The translations under genes were made by a program, and so were the position numbers. From Styela clava (Eukaryota; Chordata; Ascidiacea; Stolidobranchia; Styelidae), in assembly GCF_964204865.1 (NCBI RefSeq), contig NC_135258.1:17276916-17340915 (forward strand): 64,000 nucleotides of DNA, given 5' to 3'. The notes beneath the pieces are model-generated. The model had not been told where the DNA came from. It did not search any database and was given only the letters and a program-made list of their open reading frames with translations. This document shows positions 27,801 through 39,749 of this stretch, piece after piece. Within the stretch, counting starts at the first letter, position 1. The number at the start of each line of letters is the position of its first letter.

Positions 27801-28907
27801 ATACCACACTTGTGAAGTAGAAATCGGGGATTTATGCCGTAGACGTACTTGTGAATGTATCGGAATTCGGTAGCGGACAGACTACAGATTTTTGAAAAAA
27901 GGAACTGTTTGATGAACAAATATGCAATAAATTGAAACAACGTTGTATATTACTAACCTTTTGTTCGCATCTTGTCATTTACATTCTTTACTTCCGATCT
28001 ATCATCATTTCGATTTTTCCTATAATCTTCATAAACACTTTGTCCTCTATTGAGCTTCACAGAAACTTCTGGCAAAAAGAAATAGTAATATTTCAAATAA
28101 AATACAGTGACAATTCAGAGTTTTTGTTGAAGGGTTTGGAATTACTTTAATACTATATATATTAAACTTGACTCGTTTCAGCAAACGTCTTGACACGACT
28201 TGACAAAAAAGCAACTTCTTCTTCCGGCCAAGAGCAAACCTGTGGATCTACATCTACAAATATTGTATTTATCGGAATATCAGTGGTAGCCCTATTTCCA
28301 TATATTCGTTTCAGTGCAAATTAGGTGTATTGAAAACACCCAAATATGAGTATACCTAGATCACATTCTTCTTTATCCGTATCCTTCGATGATTGCAAAG
28401 AACTTTGCAACACTCCCATGCGGATCACATCTTCGCATTCGGAGCAAGTGCTCCGTCTGTTTTTTGCAAATTTGCTTCTGAATAGCAAAATAAATTTCGT
28501 ACTAAATAGGGTTTTATATGATAGACAATCGTGTGGCCAAACTTCTTAGTATAAGGGTTTTCGTATGCTGAACCATATTAGGGATAGGGTAAGCCAATCG
28601 GACAGACAAAGCAAATGAATTTATTGTAGTTCTATTAAATATATTTGGAAATTAAATATAAATATTTTTTTATTAATTGTAAATAACTGTATAAATAATG
28701 ATGTATTGTTTAGGTTCACGTCGGCTTCAATATGGAAAGTGCGAGTTCACTTTTATTCATGACATTGCAAGTCAGTCCATGAAATATCCACTGATTCATC
28801 CACAGTGTTATGAGGTGACTAGTGAACTACTGTTATCTAAAAATATATTGCTTATTTTAATCTCATTATAATTATATTCGTAGCGACCTGGATCATCAGC
28901 AAAGTGA
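21822..28907 (+). CDS. Probable 3' exons of the cadherin-like gene (membrane anchor and tail)
   Basis: Candidate exons continue in the same orientation. 21822-21920, 22252-22274 and 22348-22386 are mutually in phase, with YGKFNVK|VDISYSQ at the junction. 22715-23053 is one open frame. 23283-23362 reads SISHGNISCKDILLT. The last block is also in phase: 26378-26532 (LLYDNPDTFRPTPGSY), 27609-27643, 27821-27869 (SGIYAVDVLVNVSEF), 28182-28313 (transmembrane NIVFIGISVVALF), 28714-28814 (SRRLQYGKCEF) and 28884-28907, ending RPGSSAK and a stop. The protein would be a single-pass membrane protein with about 40 cytoplasmic residues and no visible catenin-binding region. Joins at 21649/21822, 22386/22715 and 23362/26378 are unproven, and phases clash at the first and last, so an exon is missing or two genes are involved. 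If the donor at 28313 is not used, the protein ends IRFSAN at 28324. Confidence 0.45.
23545..25018. mobile_element. hAT element, 1474 bp, non-autonomous
   Basis: It starts CAGTGGTTCTTAAACT and ends with the exact reverse complement AGTTTAAGAACCACTG. Perfect TTTTAGAC target duplications flank it (23537-23544 and 25019-25026). No transposase is recognisable inside; the open frame 24307-24537 is short and unlike hAT proteins. A 19-base C run lies at 24948-24966 near the right end. It sits in a presumed intron of the cadherin-like gene. The perfect ends and duplication suggest recent activity. Confidence 0.92.
25388..26242 (-). CDS. TPR-repeat protein, intron-free, nested in a presumed intron
   Basis: An uninterrupted frame of 284 codons begins at the ATG at 26242. 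The frame opens at 26251 but only on a GTG. The N-terminus, MKICVLIIIGL then KKIAH, has a short hydrophobic run that could be a weak signal peptide. Residues about 160-240 contain two tetratricopeptide-like repeats: ARCLNNIGVVFGDIGEYEKE with FKFYWKGKTI, then DLLNNLGTSQYKYDKFGNAI with RYYLAAYQAF. TPRs form helical scaffolds that bind other proteins, so a binding role is likely. The C-terminus is charged and lysine-rich. The gene lies antisense to the cadherin-like gene, beside the hAT element. Lack of introns in a spliced neighbourhood suggests a retrocopy or a single-exon gene. An upstream exon spliced near 26250 cannot be excluded. I cannot name an orthologue. Confidence 0.75.
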   Translation of the reverse strand: MKICVLIIIGLKKIAHKEEGSKELGLNNIRSHLELIEISLNEESETDANEYIEQLNEIITSPNSPKLDDIIKMVDNFILDSFYASTLFLLARISELSKDDSNSDSAARSIGDCSYQCTYIINTNVTPDGKFLDFVKSKGIGIIQQIVEDLRSIEGDKPVKTLQEARCLNNIGVVFGDIGEYEKEFKFYWKGKTILEDKFNSNAPNYVCYGDLLNNLGTSQYKYDKFGNAIRYYLAAYQAFTKRTNDWDDEIQKSKFIEIVTKNLQTALNKYREMKKKVEMENEK

Positions 28908-29576
28908 AAAGCTGCAGCCGGAATATTTATATTCCTTCACGTGCTAGAAAACGACTCATATCAGTGTACTAAACAAATAATTGACTTGATTAAAAGCAGT
29001 TATTTCATTAACTATGGCAGAATTACAGTCGGATACAGGTGGCATCAACAGGCTATTAACTATGCATATATAGGTGATGGGCATGAATATTCATACAGTT
29101 AGATCCAACCTTAAAAGTAGTTTTTGTATGAAATATTTTTATGTTTTGAAAAACGGTAGCATTCTATGCAGCTTAGCAACAAAATTTTTACAATTTATTA
29201 TACCCTGATTAAAAAAATAGATATGGTGTTTGAAACTGATAGATTCAACCTGAAACAATACTATAATTAAAACTAACGCGTACTAATAGTCCATAACATT
29301 ATCGAAGTTAAATTGCATATGAATCAGTAACTACTTTCGAAAAACATGTTCTTTGTTCAGTAACATTTTATTACTAAAATATTTTCAATAAGTTTGACTT
29401 TTCATTATACACGGCAGTGATGACAAGTTAGAATGATTCTTTACTTACTGTGCTTTTTCATTTTCAACTTCTCCATCTTTGGGCTGTGTTTCCATTCTTG
29501 TGAGCAATTTAAATTTATTTAGAGGAAATTTAGCTTTTGAAAATGTCAAGTTTATTATATTTGTGTTACTCTAAAT

Positions 29577-31885
29577 CAGGCCTGCACAACATACGGCCCG
29601 CGGGCCGCATGTGGCCCGCTAGATACTTCTGTGCGGCCCGCGGGTGATTCGGAAACACGCCACTTCTCGGGTCTAACAATCAAAGCCGACATTGTTATGC
29701 AAGCGCGCCGCTACTCTGAGCATATTCGAAATCGTGAGATTTAGGTTTTTCACTAGTTTCACTAAATATCTAACTTTGTGTGAAATTTGTGTGCCCTTCG
29801 CCACCCCCAAAATTCGTCGCTAGACCCCTCGCCATCCAGTTTGGGAAACCCTGATTTAGATATCTCAGTATTCAGACTGAATCACGCTTAAAACAATATC
29901 GGTATACAATCTCACACCCATTAGTTCATATTAGAAATCTCTTAATAACCCCATTTTTTTTTACTAGCAGTTTATGAAACTGAAGTTCCTTTTTTAATTC
30001 AAATTTAAAACCTGAAAAACAATTCCGTCATTTATGAATGGTGCAAAAATTCTCGCACAAAATATTTTGCTATTTACTGTAAAATTTCAAATAAATTAGG
30101 CAGATTTTGTAGAAAAATGTAATTTAACAGTCAAAAAAGTACAACAGTGGAAGATCTATTGCTACTAAACGGATTGTTCGTTTAGCCCAGTGGTTTCCAA
30201 CCTTTCTACCCTGGCGGACCGGTAGAATAAAATTAAATGTACTCGCGGACCGTCAAAAATTGAAATGACCGGAACAGAAAAGCATAACATAAATTTGCGT
30301 AATATAATGGAGTGTCGGGCACTCAATATGCTTCTAGACAAAAAGGCACACTTAAAAACATATTACACGAAAAAAAACTATCAAATAATGTGGCCAAAAA
30401 TTAAAATGGGGGAAACAGAAAACAGCCCCATAAAATTGCGTAAAGAAATGCAGTGTTGGACACCCATTATGCGTAAGAAAGACACACATAAAACATCTGA
30501 CATAAACAACATGTACAAGCGAAATCATGTACAAACATTATTAACTATAGTGGTAATTTTGCCGCTGTTTCGTTTCCAGTATAGGATTGCAAACGAGGCA
30601 AACAAGAAGTTTCTGCATCACGTAGCTCTTCACCGGCGTGCGGCCGATTTCTTTGCTGTGTTTTAATTAAAGCTAGTGATGAAAATGCTTTTTTGCATAG
30701 CGCAGTAACTGGTTGAAAATATGGACAATAGTTTGATTGCTCGATTACTTAGCGATGGGTATTCGTTATAAAAAAATATCCTAAATTGTGACAGTGAATC
30801 TTTTTTTAAAATCTGGACTGTAAAGTAGAATCACAAATATTAATCAAGCTTTTTCTTTTTTATCGGGTTTATCATATATATCCTTCTGTAGTTGATCGAC
30901 GTCTCAAACAAAATGAAATTACAAGTCGTCGGTAACTTGGCACCAGGATCAAAATTCTACTGTGCCTGCTCAAAAAAATGGGAAAAATCTCTGCGGTCCA
31001 TGATTTTTGCGCGTCTCGTGACCATCTGCAGGGCTGCAACAAGTTCATGTCTTACTGGAATATTATACTGTTCTTGACAGTTTTCTGGTTCAAACAAAGA
31101 TATATGCATAAAGTTTTATGTGGATGGTTATATTAATCAGGAAAAGCACGCAAAACAGAAAAAGCATGCGTGCCGATTTTTAGTTTTCTGAATTTTGCGA
31201 GATTCGATTGAGCGCATTCGCAATGAAGTGGAGCCGAAAAAGCGAAAAGTGTGGTTACTCGGCGCCAAGATGTCGCCACAATGTCTCAATATGACGGCGG
31301 AAGAGAACTTACGTAATAAACCAACGCAACCTCGTATCAGGTAAAGCGATTGAGACGACATGAAAACAAGGAAACAACTAAATTTTCTCGCGGACCGGCA
31401 AAAAAGCTTCGCGGACCGGCACCGGCGGTTGGGAACCACTGGTCTAGCCTACAATGGAAATATCCAATAACGGTAGATATGACTAAATAAATTGTCATTC
31501 ATATATTTGGGACGATTCTACAAAACTGAAACTGAGTAAAATATTTTCCAGCACTCAGTCTATACTGCAACACGCAATACCTAATTCTAATAAAAAAGAA
31601 ATATTGGAAATGAAGGGTGCGTTTTCAAGGTAGATGAACCACTAAATACATATTTGCCATCTCCTATGCAAAAATACTGTACCTTGTTTTTACTCAAGAA
31701 AATAAGAGTCTTCAAATTTTCAAGCTCCCCAGTAATGAAAGTGTTTCATTAAATTTAATTGTTTTCTAATATTATTTTGATTTGTAGTACATCTTGAGAA
31801 ATATGTATGTGGCAAAGTTTGCGGCCCGCCGGGACTTCAGATTTATGCTTGCGGCCCTCGTGGTAATTTCAGTTGTGCAGGCCTG
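29577..31885. mobile_element. hAT element, outer member of a nested pair
   Basis: The termini CAGGCCTGCACAAC and GTTGTGCAGGCCTG are perfect 14-bp inverted repeats. Flanks CTCTAAAT (29569-29576) and CTATAAAT (31886-31893) are an 8-bp duplication with one mismatch. Next to the ends are GGCCCGCGGGCC-type palindromes. The element is split by a second hAT at 30188-31441. It also holds an end-like fragment near 29830-29865 (CAGTTTGGGAAACCCTG). No complete transposase remains. Confidence 0.88.
30188..31441. mobile_element. hAT element nested in the outer hAT
   Basis: It begins CAGTGGTTTCCAACC and ends GGTTGGGAACCACTG. Flanks GTTTAGCC (30180-30187) and GTCTAGCC (31442-31449) are an 8-bp duplication with one mismatch. 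GCGGACCGG words repeat near both ends. The open frame 30265-30666 is made largely of a degenerate tandem duplication of about 110 bp, not a transposase domain. Near 31210-31330 is a fragment with the basic string EPKKRKV, a nuclear-localisation-like signal. A related right half recurs at 42733-43181. Confidence 0.88.
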
Positions 31886-32044
31886 CTATAAATGATTCCT
31901 TCCAATTTACGGTAGTTTGCCTAATGTATTTCTTTGCGGACAACCTGCCGTGCATGACCTGGCACTGGAATGAACGGCGCAATTGAAGCTTAGATCTTTA
32001 ACTGGGTTATCTTCCAAAACAAGAGCACATGATAAGACACCTTC

Positions 32045-32679
32045 AGATCCAAATTCAAACCTTAAAGTTGTAAGGAGCCGCAATGCAAAAAACGCAAATT
32101 AAATAGCAACAAAACAAAACTCCAGTATGTATTTTGAAATAACAAGGTCAACAAAACTCAGGTTAAAAACCAATTCAACGCTAAACTTTGATCATGGCTT
32201 TGGCAATATATTCAACAATAGCTAGCTTCATATTTTCATAATGATAGCATTCTTTTTCAATCATATTGAAACGCCCGATTTATTTTTAAAGAGTGCGAGC
32301 TTTTTCGAAGGTTTGCTTGACATTTTTTCTCGACAAACTATTAAATAAATATTTTGTTTGAAAATACCTAAATTTGCACATGCAGTGTACGGGATAGCCT
32401 GCTTGTGCAAACTGAAAACAATGAAATCAGTGTACTAAAACGTAGGCTAAACATTGAGGAAAAAACACTAATACATCATAATCATAATGAAAAGTTAAAA
32501 GTTGCACTCAAAACGACCTAGCAGCTACTGCAACCCTTCAGTCTTTTAATTTTACTGTCTTCTAATTTTCAGTAAAAAAATTTCATTGAAAATTATTAAT
32601 TTTCAAAGTATAATGAGAGCCGCAGGTAAAATAGTTGAAAGCCGTACGCTGCTCTAAGAGCCGCGGTTGAAAATCACTG
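32045..32679. mobile_element. Degenerate hAT copy related to the 33551 element
   Basis: The right end (GAGCCGCAGG..., finishing AATCACTG) and the internal left part (GGAGCCGCA..., AATAGCAAC) match the ends of the intact element at 33551-35368. The first 40 or so bases are missing or decayed, so no target duplication can be confirmed. The left boundary is approximate. Confidence 0.6.
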
Positions 32680-33550
32680 TTCTAGACTAGACAATCACGT
32701 TCTTAATATAGACAGACAAACAAGTAACGTTTTTCAAGTCAGAGTTATTGATGTAGAGTACCTCAATGTGAAACTTACAATGGGGCAATGTCGGGTAACC
32801 AGCATTTACTCGATGGCATTGACGCACCGGATATGATACGTATTATTGTACATCTGAAAGCAAGGTTTCCTCGCTTCCTTATCTGAATAAAAACGCTTGA
32901 ATGTGCAGTTTAGTACAAAATTGTTATTTGAATACATTTGCGTGGTAGGCATATATATCACTTTGAAAATACTGTGATTGTCGTGACTTTTGGGGGCTTG
33001 GGGAGACATCGGCACTCACGCGAGAACAACAATTGAAACTATTTATTATTTCTAATTTGAAAATACGCGTTTGTTGGAATAATGAAAAAAGACCTGCAAT
33101 TTTATTGTAGGTACCAGATATAATTGATATATTGGTATATGAGGAATTGATGACGTTTATGCCCAACACAAAAGTTGACATGAATATTTAAAATGTAAAT
33201 TATAGGTAACATCAAACAAGATGTTGAGTCACAGATATATTTTGCACGATGTATGTTAAAATACGGCTTTCACACACTCGCTTGTCCAAATCGACCGGAG
33301 AAAAATATACATGATGTGGCAATTTTTTGAAAACAGCTTTTTAACAACACAAAAGGCGATAACAATTTAACAAAATGATAATCCTCTCCGTGTGTAATAG
33401 TAGCATAGCATAATACGAGATGTCTATATAACAATATCCCAATGTTTTTAATAAAATCCATATTCCATTTGTTTCAGTAGTTATTCTAGCAGTTTATATT
33501 CTTGTTATCGTATCTGGTACATGCAAGATTTGTGCCTCGACACTCTACAC

Positions 33551-35368
33551 CAGTGGTTTTCAAACTTTTTCAGTCCCAGAGCCGCATTTCACACCTCAAA
33601 GTTATGAAGAGCCGCACACAAATAACGCAAGGTAAAATAGCAACAAACCTTAAGCGCGTATTTAAAATATCAAGTCATCGTAACAACAACACAAGTAACA
33701 ACTAGGGCTGGGCAAATATTCGAATGATATTTTACTATTCGAATATTTGGTACCACGTGACCTGAACCGCTCTGCTTGGACACCGAATTCGCGCGTCTCC
33801 AACTCAATCGTGGATTGTGTGAGATTTTCCAACGGCGCTCGCTATCAGAAAAAAAACGACAAATTTGAAAAGTCGTTGTCTCTGGGTTATGGTGTTATAA
33901 TATAATGCTATTATGCTATCTTTGCACTTAACGTATCGTTTCAATTCCATATTTTGCAAAAAAAAACGTACCGACCGTTCCGTAAATTTAGAAACGTCAA
34001 ACCAAATTGGGTATTTAAAATAAATTTCCCAGATTTTAAACTCCGCATGCTTGGTGACATGTCATTAGCCATTTCTTGCATTACCGAACATAAAGTTGAT
34101 TAAAATTAAATGTTAAAATGACTTTTCGGCGTTTCATTGTGAAAATGGCGATTTTGGGTCGTTAGAAAACTCTAGTTATATAAATAGCATGGATTTAAAA
34201 TGACCAAAAGTTTTTCCAAAAGCTGGTATGAGTTACTTGTATGAAAAACACTCATTAAAAGTTGTAGTTACCATATAAGAAATGTCATATGCTACTCCCT
34301 TTAAATCACTTTCTATCAGCTCGACCATGCATGGCCGTTGAACCAAGAGTAGAACGTAAAATCAATCGTGCATTTCGTTGTAACAATGCACACTGACTTG
34401 TTCACGAATTGTTGCGTCTATTATCATCGAAAATGATTACAATTGTTGAATTTTGAAGCATTTGGGCAGTAATAATTAAGCCTTAAAGCATGACATAATC
34501 AAAACCATTAAGTGAAGTGCTGAATTTGTAAATTCCGTAAAGAAAATTGAGCATCACTCAGTAAGTATTTTATCTACAATAACCATCGGGGTGTTGTTTT
34601 TGGGGAAAAAACGTTAAAACTTGAAGGAGTTAGTCATAATTAGCGTCCGACCCTCTATTAGGCCCGAAGGCCTTTATTGCCAATTTATTTAATCGCTGTT
34701 TCATATCAACATTCAGGATTCACGCAATCGTAAATTTGCTAGGTTTATCTATCTAATAATAAAATAACACGAACACCATGGAAAAGCATGAGAAACTCAA
34801 TTATCATCTCAATAAATATCTGCATCTCAGTTACTGTTCACTTTAAACAGGCACGGTTAATCTCCAAGCGGTAATAAGGAAGGTCAAATCCAAGGCAGGG
34901 GATAAAACTCAGAATAAAATTAATTTGGTTTTGAAATCAGCCCATAATGTATTCAACAGCTGTCGGTGATGTGAACGCAAGGGTATACTAAATACTAAAA
35001 CAATCATTGAGTTATTTGATTTATACATAATATTCGAAAATGCGACAAAAACTGAAAATCCACGAAAGCAAGCCAATGATTACAGTCATGTCTAAAATCT
35101 TTCCAAGTGAAAAGTGTCCGAGTGGTCGCGAAATGTTTACTGTTGCGTCACTATTGCATATTGTAGATTAGTCAACACTACGCAAATAAACACGGGGGAA
35201 TCCATTCGACTGACTAATAGACTTCTGTATTTTAATTTCAAGTCAATGGCTAGTTTTCAATGAAAAATTTTCTTTGAAAGTAATAAATTTTCAAACCATT
35301 AACAAGAGCCGCAGGAAAGGTTGTCGAGAGCCGCATGAGGCTCTCAAACCCTAGTTTGAGAATCACTG
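33551..35368. mobile_element. hAT element, 1818 bp, inserted after the lipocalin duplication
   Basis: The ends are CAGTGGTTTTCAAACT and AGTTTGAGAATCACTG. The target duplication CTCTACAC is perfect (33543-33550 and 35369-35376). Copy 2 of the surrounding duplication has the unoccupied site near 40574 (CACTCTATGCACAATTATTC), confirming both ends. GAGCCGCA words recur at both termini. At about 33704 the end of another repeat family begins (CTAGGGCTGGGCAAATATTC), indicating a nested insertion whose other end I could not find. No transposase frame is evident. Confidence 0.93.
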
Positions 35369-35757
35369 CTCTACACACAATTCTTCCGGGAATTTCGCGT
35401 ACTTGATACCTTTGCAGTTGCTTGAAAGGCTTATTGTCGGTGAGTATATCACACCAGGTAATCAAAATTCTGATAATGTTAATGCCTGAACGCTTGTTGA
35501 GTGACATTCTTTCATTTCTAGCCAGTATTGTTGCCATTTATGTTATCTGTTAACGGTTGTCTGAATCCCCGTTATATTCCATTGCAAGTGAACCCTTTTT
35601 CTAAACATCGTATATTATATACCGGTATATAATGCGAGTGATACATTTAATTATGGATTCTAAATTGAAAGCGAATGTTACATAAAAGAAAATTAGGTTA
35701 TGTTTTAATAACTGCTATCGTTTCTGATTAAATATTTTAGTCAATAATATCCAACGT

Positions 35758-37645
35758 TCACAATTTGCTACAACCACTGAGATATAGCTTGACCCCGCTC
35801 CATCCACCTCCAAGTTCAATTAGTTCGTTACGAATATTCAGTACGTCTTCTGCATTCAGTCGAAGTTTTTTGGTATATGCCCACACGTGTCTGGTTCCTG
35901 GATAAATCATTATGATTGTTATATATTGGCGTATTTTGCTTCACTAAAATTTAAATCTTTTGCTAGTGAGGTGTATTAATATCAGTTCTTCAGTTTTCAT
36001 GCAATCGAGCGGAGTGAGAAAATATAATGTGTGTGGAAAGGCTGGCAGAAACACAGAAAATGCAAAATATTAAAAATGGATCATTTTAATGTGTTACTCC
36101 AAAAATCACTTATGGACATTATCCCACACATTTACACTGCTATTGGCATGGTAAATTTTCGACAATGTAGCATGCAGAATATTATAAAAAGTACAGAGTC
36201 TAGTCTAGAGTTTTCATATCCTGGATGGCTGAAACAAACTATAGGAATATAAATATATCATAGGCTTGGATGAGAAAAGTATGACAGAAGAATATAAAAT
36301 TATACATAAAACTGTAGTGCAAACTCACCGTCTTCATAACATTCAAAACAAATTAGTTGATTTTTGTAATCTGTCATGCAGGACATAGGTTGCTTATACA
36401 CTTCTTTGATATCTGATAATTGAAAAATAGAAGAAATTATACTTTTTATTAAAACACTCGCCAAAACATTTTTAAGAAAATAAGGGTTTTCACAGTATTT
36501 CTCCAATTTTTAATTCGAATACATATAGTTTAAAGTTATAATACTCATTACCAGTCAGATACATTTGCTTACCAGCTATCGCTTCCTGGCCTCCACGGTA
36601 CTTTTTAATTTCCTCAATGGAAAAAAATTCTGTGGAATAAATATCGTAAAAACGATAAGAGGTAATATATGAATTTTATTGAATCATTGCAATGACAGAT
36701 GATAGTAATAGACGCTAATGCATTAATTTTATTTAATAATACATAAATTGTATTTACCGTAATTTTCATCAAACTTCACGATTGAATCATGCATGTGGAT
36801 CCAATGAAAAGGTAAGGTACCATGAGTTTTCGATTTGCTGAAAAGTTAGCAGAAGCATGAATTCAGAAACACAAATGCGCGAATACAATCAGTAGTTGAT
36901 CCGGTAGTTAATGAGAAAAGCGATTTTTTTCATACAGTTGCAAAAAGAAGAAAACTACCAACAAGAACAGCAACAACTTCTGTATCAAAAATAGGAGTTA
37001 CTTGGGAAATACGTGAACATCCCGGAACTCAATATAAACTCCATTGTCAGTATCTCTGATATCACGAAGTTCAAAACATGAAGCAGATTGCTCAACCACA
37101 TCCATTATATTCATGGTGAGATACCAAGTTCCGGGCAGCTAAAAGTAAATAAGCAATTGTTATCGTTATCAATTTGTTATCAATTTAAATATGTTATAGA
37201 ATTGGCAACTACGCTAACGAAATGGCACGCTGCGTTGCACATATCTAGGCCTGAACAGACGCAGGAAACTACCTTTAAAAATTTGATAACAGGGTGATCA
37301 AGCAACATATGAACAAATATTTTGAAGATCGCGTGATTGAGTCATATCTAAATTAAATTTTTATGGAGACGAGATATTTGGTACGTCTCATTAAAATTAT
37401 GGTGAGTGGTTTGTTAGGAATATCGTTGGAAACTTACGTTTCGCAATAAATAAGAATAACACAAATCTCTAATTTGTCTTTGTAAGTCACAACATCAAGT
37501 AACATTATACTTTACCAACCCTGTTCCAGTCTATCTCATCAAGAACAGGTATAACGCATTTCTCCTCCTCTTCAATCCGGGTGCACGGAGAACTCTGTAC
37601 TATTACAGCCGTCATCAAGAAACCAAAATATACGATGTGAGGCAT
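35758..37645 (-). CDS. Secreted lipocalin, gene 1
   Basis: Six exons on the minus strand (37520-37645, 37002-37138, 36758-36837, 36573-36629, 36329-36412, 35758-35897) join in phase into 207 codons plus stop, a normal lipocalin length. Exon 1 encodes a signal peptide (MPHIVYFGFLMTAVIVQSS), then a Cys-containing stretch. The exon 1/2 junction gives DWNR|LPGTWYL, the lipocalin GxW motif at the start of strand A. Later Cys residues (SASCFEL, MSCMTDY, LICFECYE, SGCSKL) suit the family's disulphides, and the helix-like segment RLNAEDVLNIRNELIEL lies near the C-terminus. Lipocalins are extracellular beta-barrels carrying small hydrophobic ligands; the ligand here is unknown. The donor of exon 1 (AGG|gttggt) is weak but conserved in gene 2. 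A probable 5' UTR exon lies near 38340-38370. Family assignment rests on the GxW motif, size and exon structure. Confidence 0.82.
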
Positions 37646-38560
37646 AGTTTTCAGGTTAATACGTCTTGTCTTAAAAATAATAATTTAATTTAAATATGAA
37701 CTCAAATACTCTTTTTTTGAGAAAGATTCAAGACAAGTAAAAAAACGTAATTAGTTGGCAACCTACGTCCCGCGGGCCGGATCCGGATTCTGTCAATTCT
37801 AATTATCTCATATAATTTTAACGTATGCTTAAAACAGACACCTCAGAAATCTTTTAACGATTTTTTTATCCGTGAGTTGAAGTCGTAGTTTCATCATTGC
37901 TTTTTAATAAGATATTGGAACAATGGCAAACAAAATTGTTATATTATGTGGACTATATAGAATATCTAAGATATTTTTTCGTAATATGAACACGTAACGA
38001 ATGCTTGCTATTAGGTGCTCTTTATTTAACGAATAGAGGAAATTCCGCTTATCATGTATATTATACGAACGTACGAACCGATTCACGAATCTTCTACCTA
38101 TAGAATCAAAAAATAACATAGACCGTAAAGATTGACTTATCGAAGTTTTAAAATGCATTTGTAAGTTTTTAGATATGCTACCATAATTCGATTACCATCT
38201 TTAGATTTTCGATCTAAGATACATAATACTAGTATAACATCTGTGTATAGTTTTACCTGAATATTGCATACGATAAATCCGGTTTAACCTAGCCTAAACC
38301 GAAAGGAAGATACAGCCTGCAGGTTTTGCAATCAATGTAAATGAATACCTCACCTTCAGCGAAATCTTCTGTTCTGAGATTGATTGATATTCCGATCTAC
38401 TGTTCATGTATTTTTGTCACGAGCAAGCATGTCAGTATGCGCGTTTGGTTTTGTGTATTGAAGTTGACTGAGACAACGAGAGCGCGATGAAAATCAGATA
38501 ATTGATATTGTGACACCGACAAGTTCACACAAAATTTACGGGGAAAATCATACACTATGT

Positions 38561-39217
38561 TTAACATAAAAAGATTTCCAAATAGTGATGGTCATTTAAT
38601 CCCAACAATGTAATGGCGAGGAATTAAATTCATCAAGCACATCTCCGTGTTCATCGGCCTGGAACTGGTCACAATGGTTATTCTGCCATTACAATCACGG
38701 TTGTACATGATAGTTAGCTCACTGCTGCTTCGCTACAATTTACGATTCGCGTTTTTTGCGCCCCTGTCCAAACGGCGCCCATGGCACGAGCCATGGCTGC
38801 CATATCCTAGATACGCCACTGCACACATTGCAACTGTGTTTAAAGCAGGTATTTGAGATTCCACGAATAAAATCTGCAATTGATAAGTTATAACATGATT
38901 ATGTCATTATACCGCTCCTTCTTGACTTGACATATCACTCTTTAGTATAACCGGTATAGCATATTATATTATTAGGTGCTGCTACACATTTTGATTTGTT
39001 TTGTATATATTATTTCGACAATATTCAAAAGTCAGCCATGCATTTAAAAGCTTCACAAGAAAAGGAGCACCATCTAGACTAGAGCTCATGAGTATATTAT
39101 GAGTTTTCAGAAAGACTTCATTGGATGAGCTGGTCTGTGGTGTCATTTCTTTCAGAACAGATATAATAGCAGTATAACTCTCCCACTATTCCCAGAAATC
39201 TGAGTTGATACTCTGAA
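38561..39217. other. Spacer between lipocalin copies with a repeat-end fragment
   Basis: No gene is seen. At about 38750-38822 a GC-rich block ends in ATACGCCACTGC, which looks like the right end of a hAT-type element (reverse complement CAGTGGCGTAT). No left partner is visible. Confidence 0.45.
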
Positions 39218-39749
39218 TTGTTGTTTTTGATTAAAATGCCTTTTCTTATACGAAACGCTGGCAATCTCATCATCATTTCCCTCGTCTGTGTCTCTGCTGC
39301 TGTCGTGGCTTTTAATGTACCAGCCACATTAGCATCCCTTGAACGCCTCTTTCGTTGTGCAGGATTGACTGCTACTAAATTACCATCACGCTTAACTGGG
39401 AAATCTGTACATAGCTTAAATTTGTCACACTGCAAAAAATGTTTTGTATATTTATTTGAAGCTCTCAATTTTATTTTAATTTTTTGTAATTTTTTTACAT
39501 TCCGTTCCAATTTTAAAATGTTTCAAATTACAATGAAACAGAGTCAAAAATCAGATTACTAGATTGTAAAATTTATTTGATTCGTTAAAGATGTTAGACC
39601 ACTTAGTTTTGTTATTTCAACAATTTAGGGTTCAGTTGAAGCGTGTAGCTTACTATATGACTGTAAATGAAAATAGAATAGGATTCGGTATTCTGTATTC
39701 GATTTACCTATTCAGGAATAGTAAATTATTCTATATTGCCAATCCCTAG
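39218..39749 (+). mobile_element. hAT transposase remnant (C-terminal dimerisation region)
   Basis: The + strand frame around 39310-39425 reads VPATLASLERLFRCAGLTAT and continues KLPSRLTGKSVHSL. This is recognisably the hAT C-terminal dimerisation motif (usually PASSAPSERxFSxAG, then a Leu-rich helix). Only this tail survives; no DDE catalytic core or BED zinc finger is present. The right terminus is probably GCCAATCCCTAG near 39749, whose complement resembles the repeat end at 33704. The left end was not found. Confidence 0.7.

Larger units (their letters stand above)
33240..38560. repeat. Segmental duplication, copy 1 (lipocalin gene 1)
   Basis: Apart from the hAT insertion at 33551-35368, this block aligns throughout with 40300-44350. 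Matches include the 3' flank (ATTCCGGGAA, TCACACCAGGTAATC), all six coding exons, introns and the 5' flank (GAAAGGAAGATACAGCCTGC). Both blocks carry the same fragment near 37757 and 43546 with GCGGGCCGGATCCGG, so that insertion predates the duplication. Boundaries are judged by eye. Confidence 0.9.

Noticed and set aside
27664..27873. Frame with CEVEIGDLCRRRTCECIG that looks like a Cys-rich peptide
   Set aside because: The shifted frame in the same segment (SGIYAVDVLVNVSEF) joins in phase with the neighbouring exons and is the better reading.
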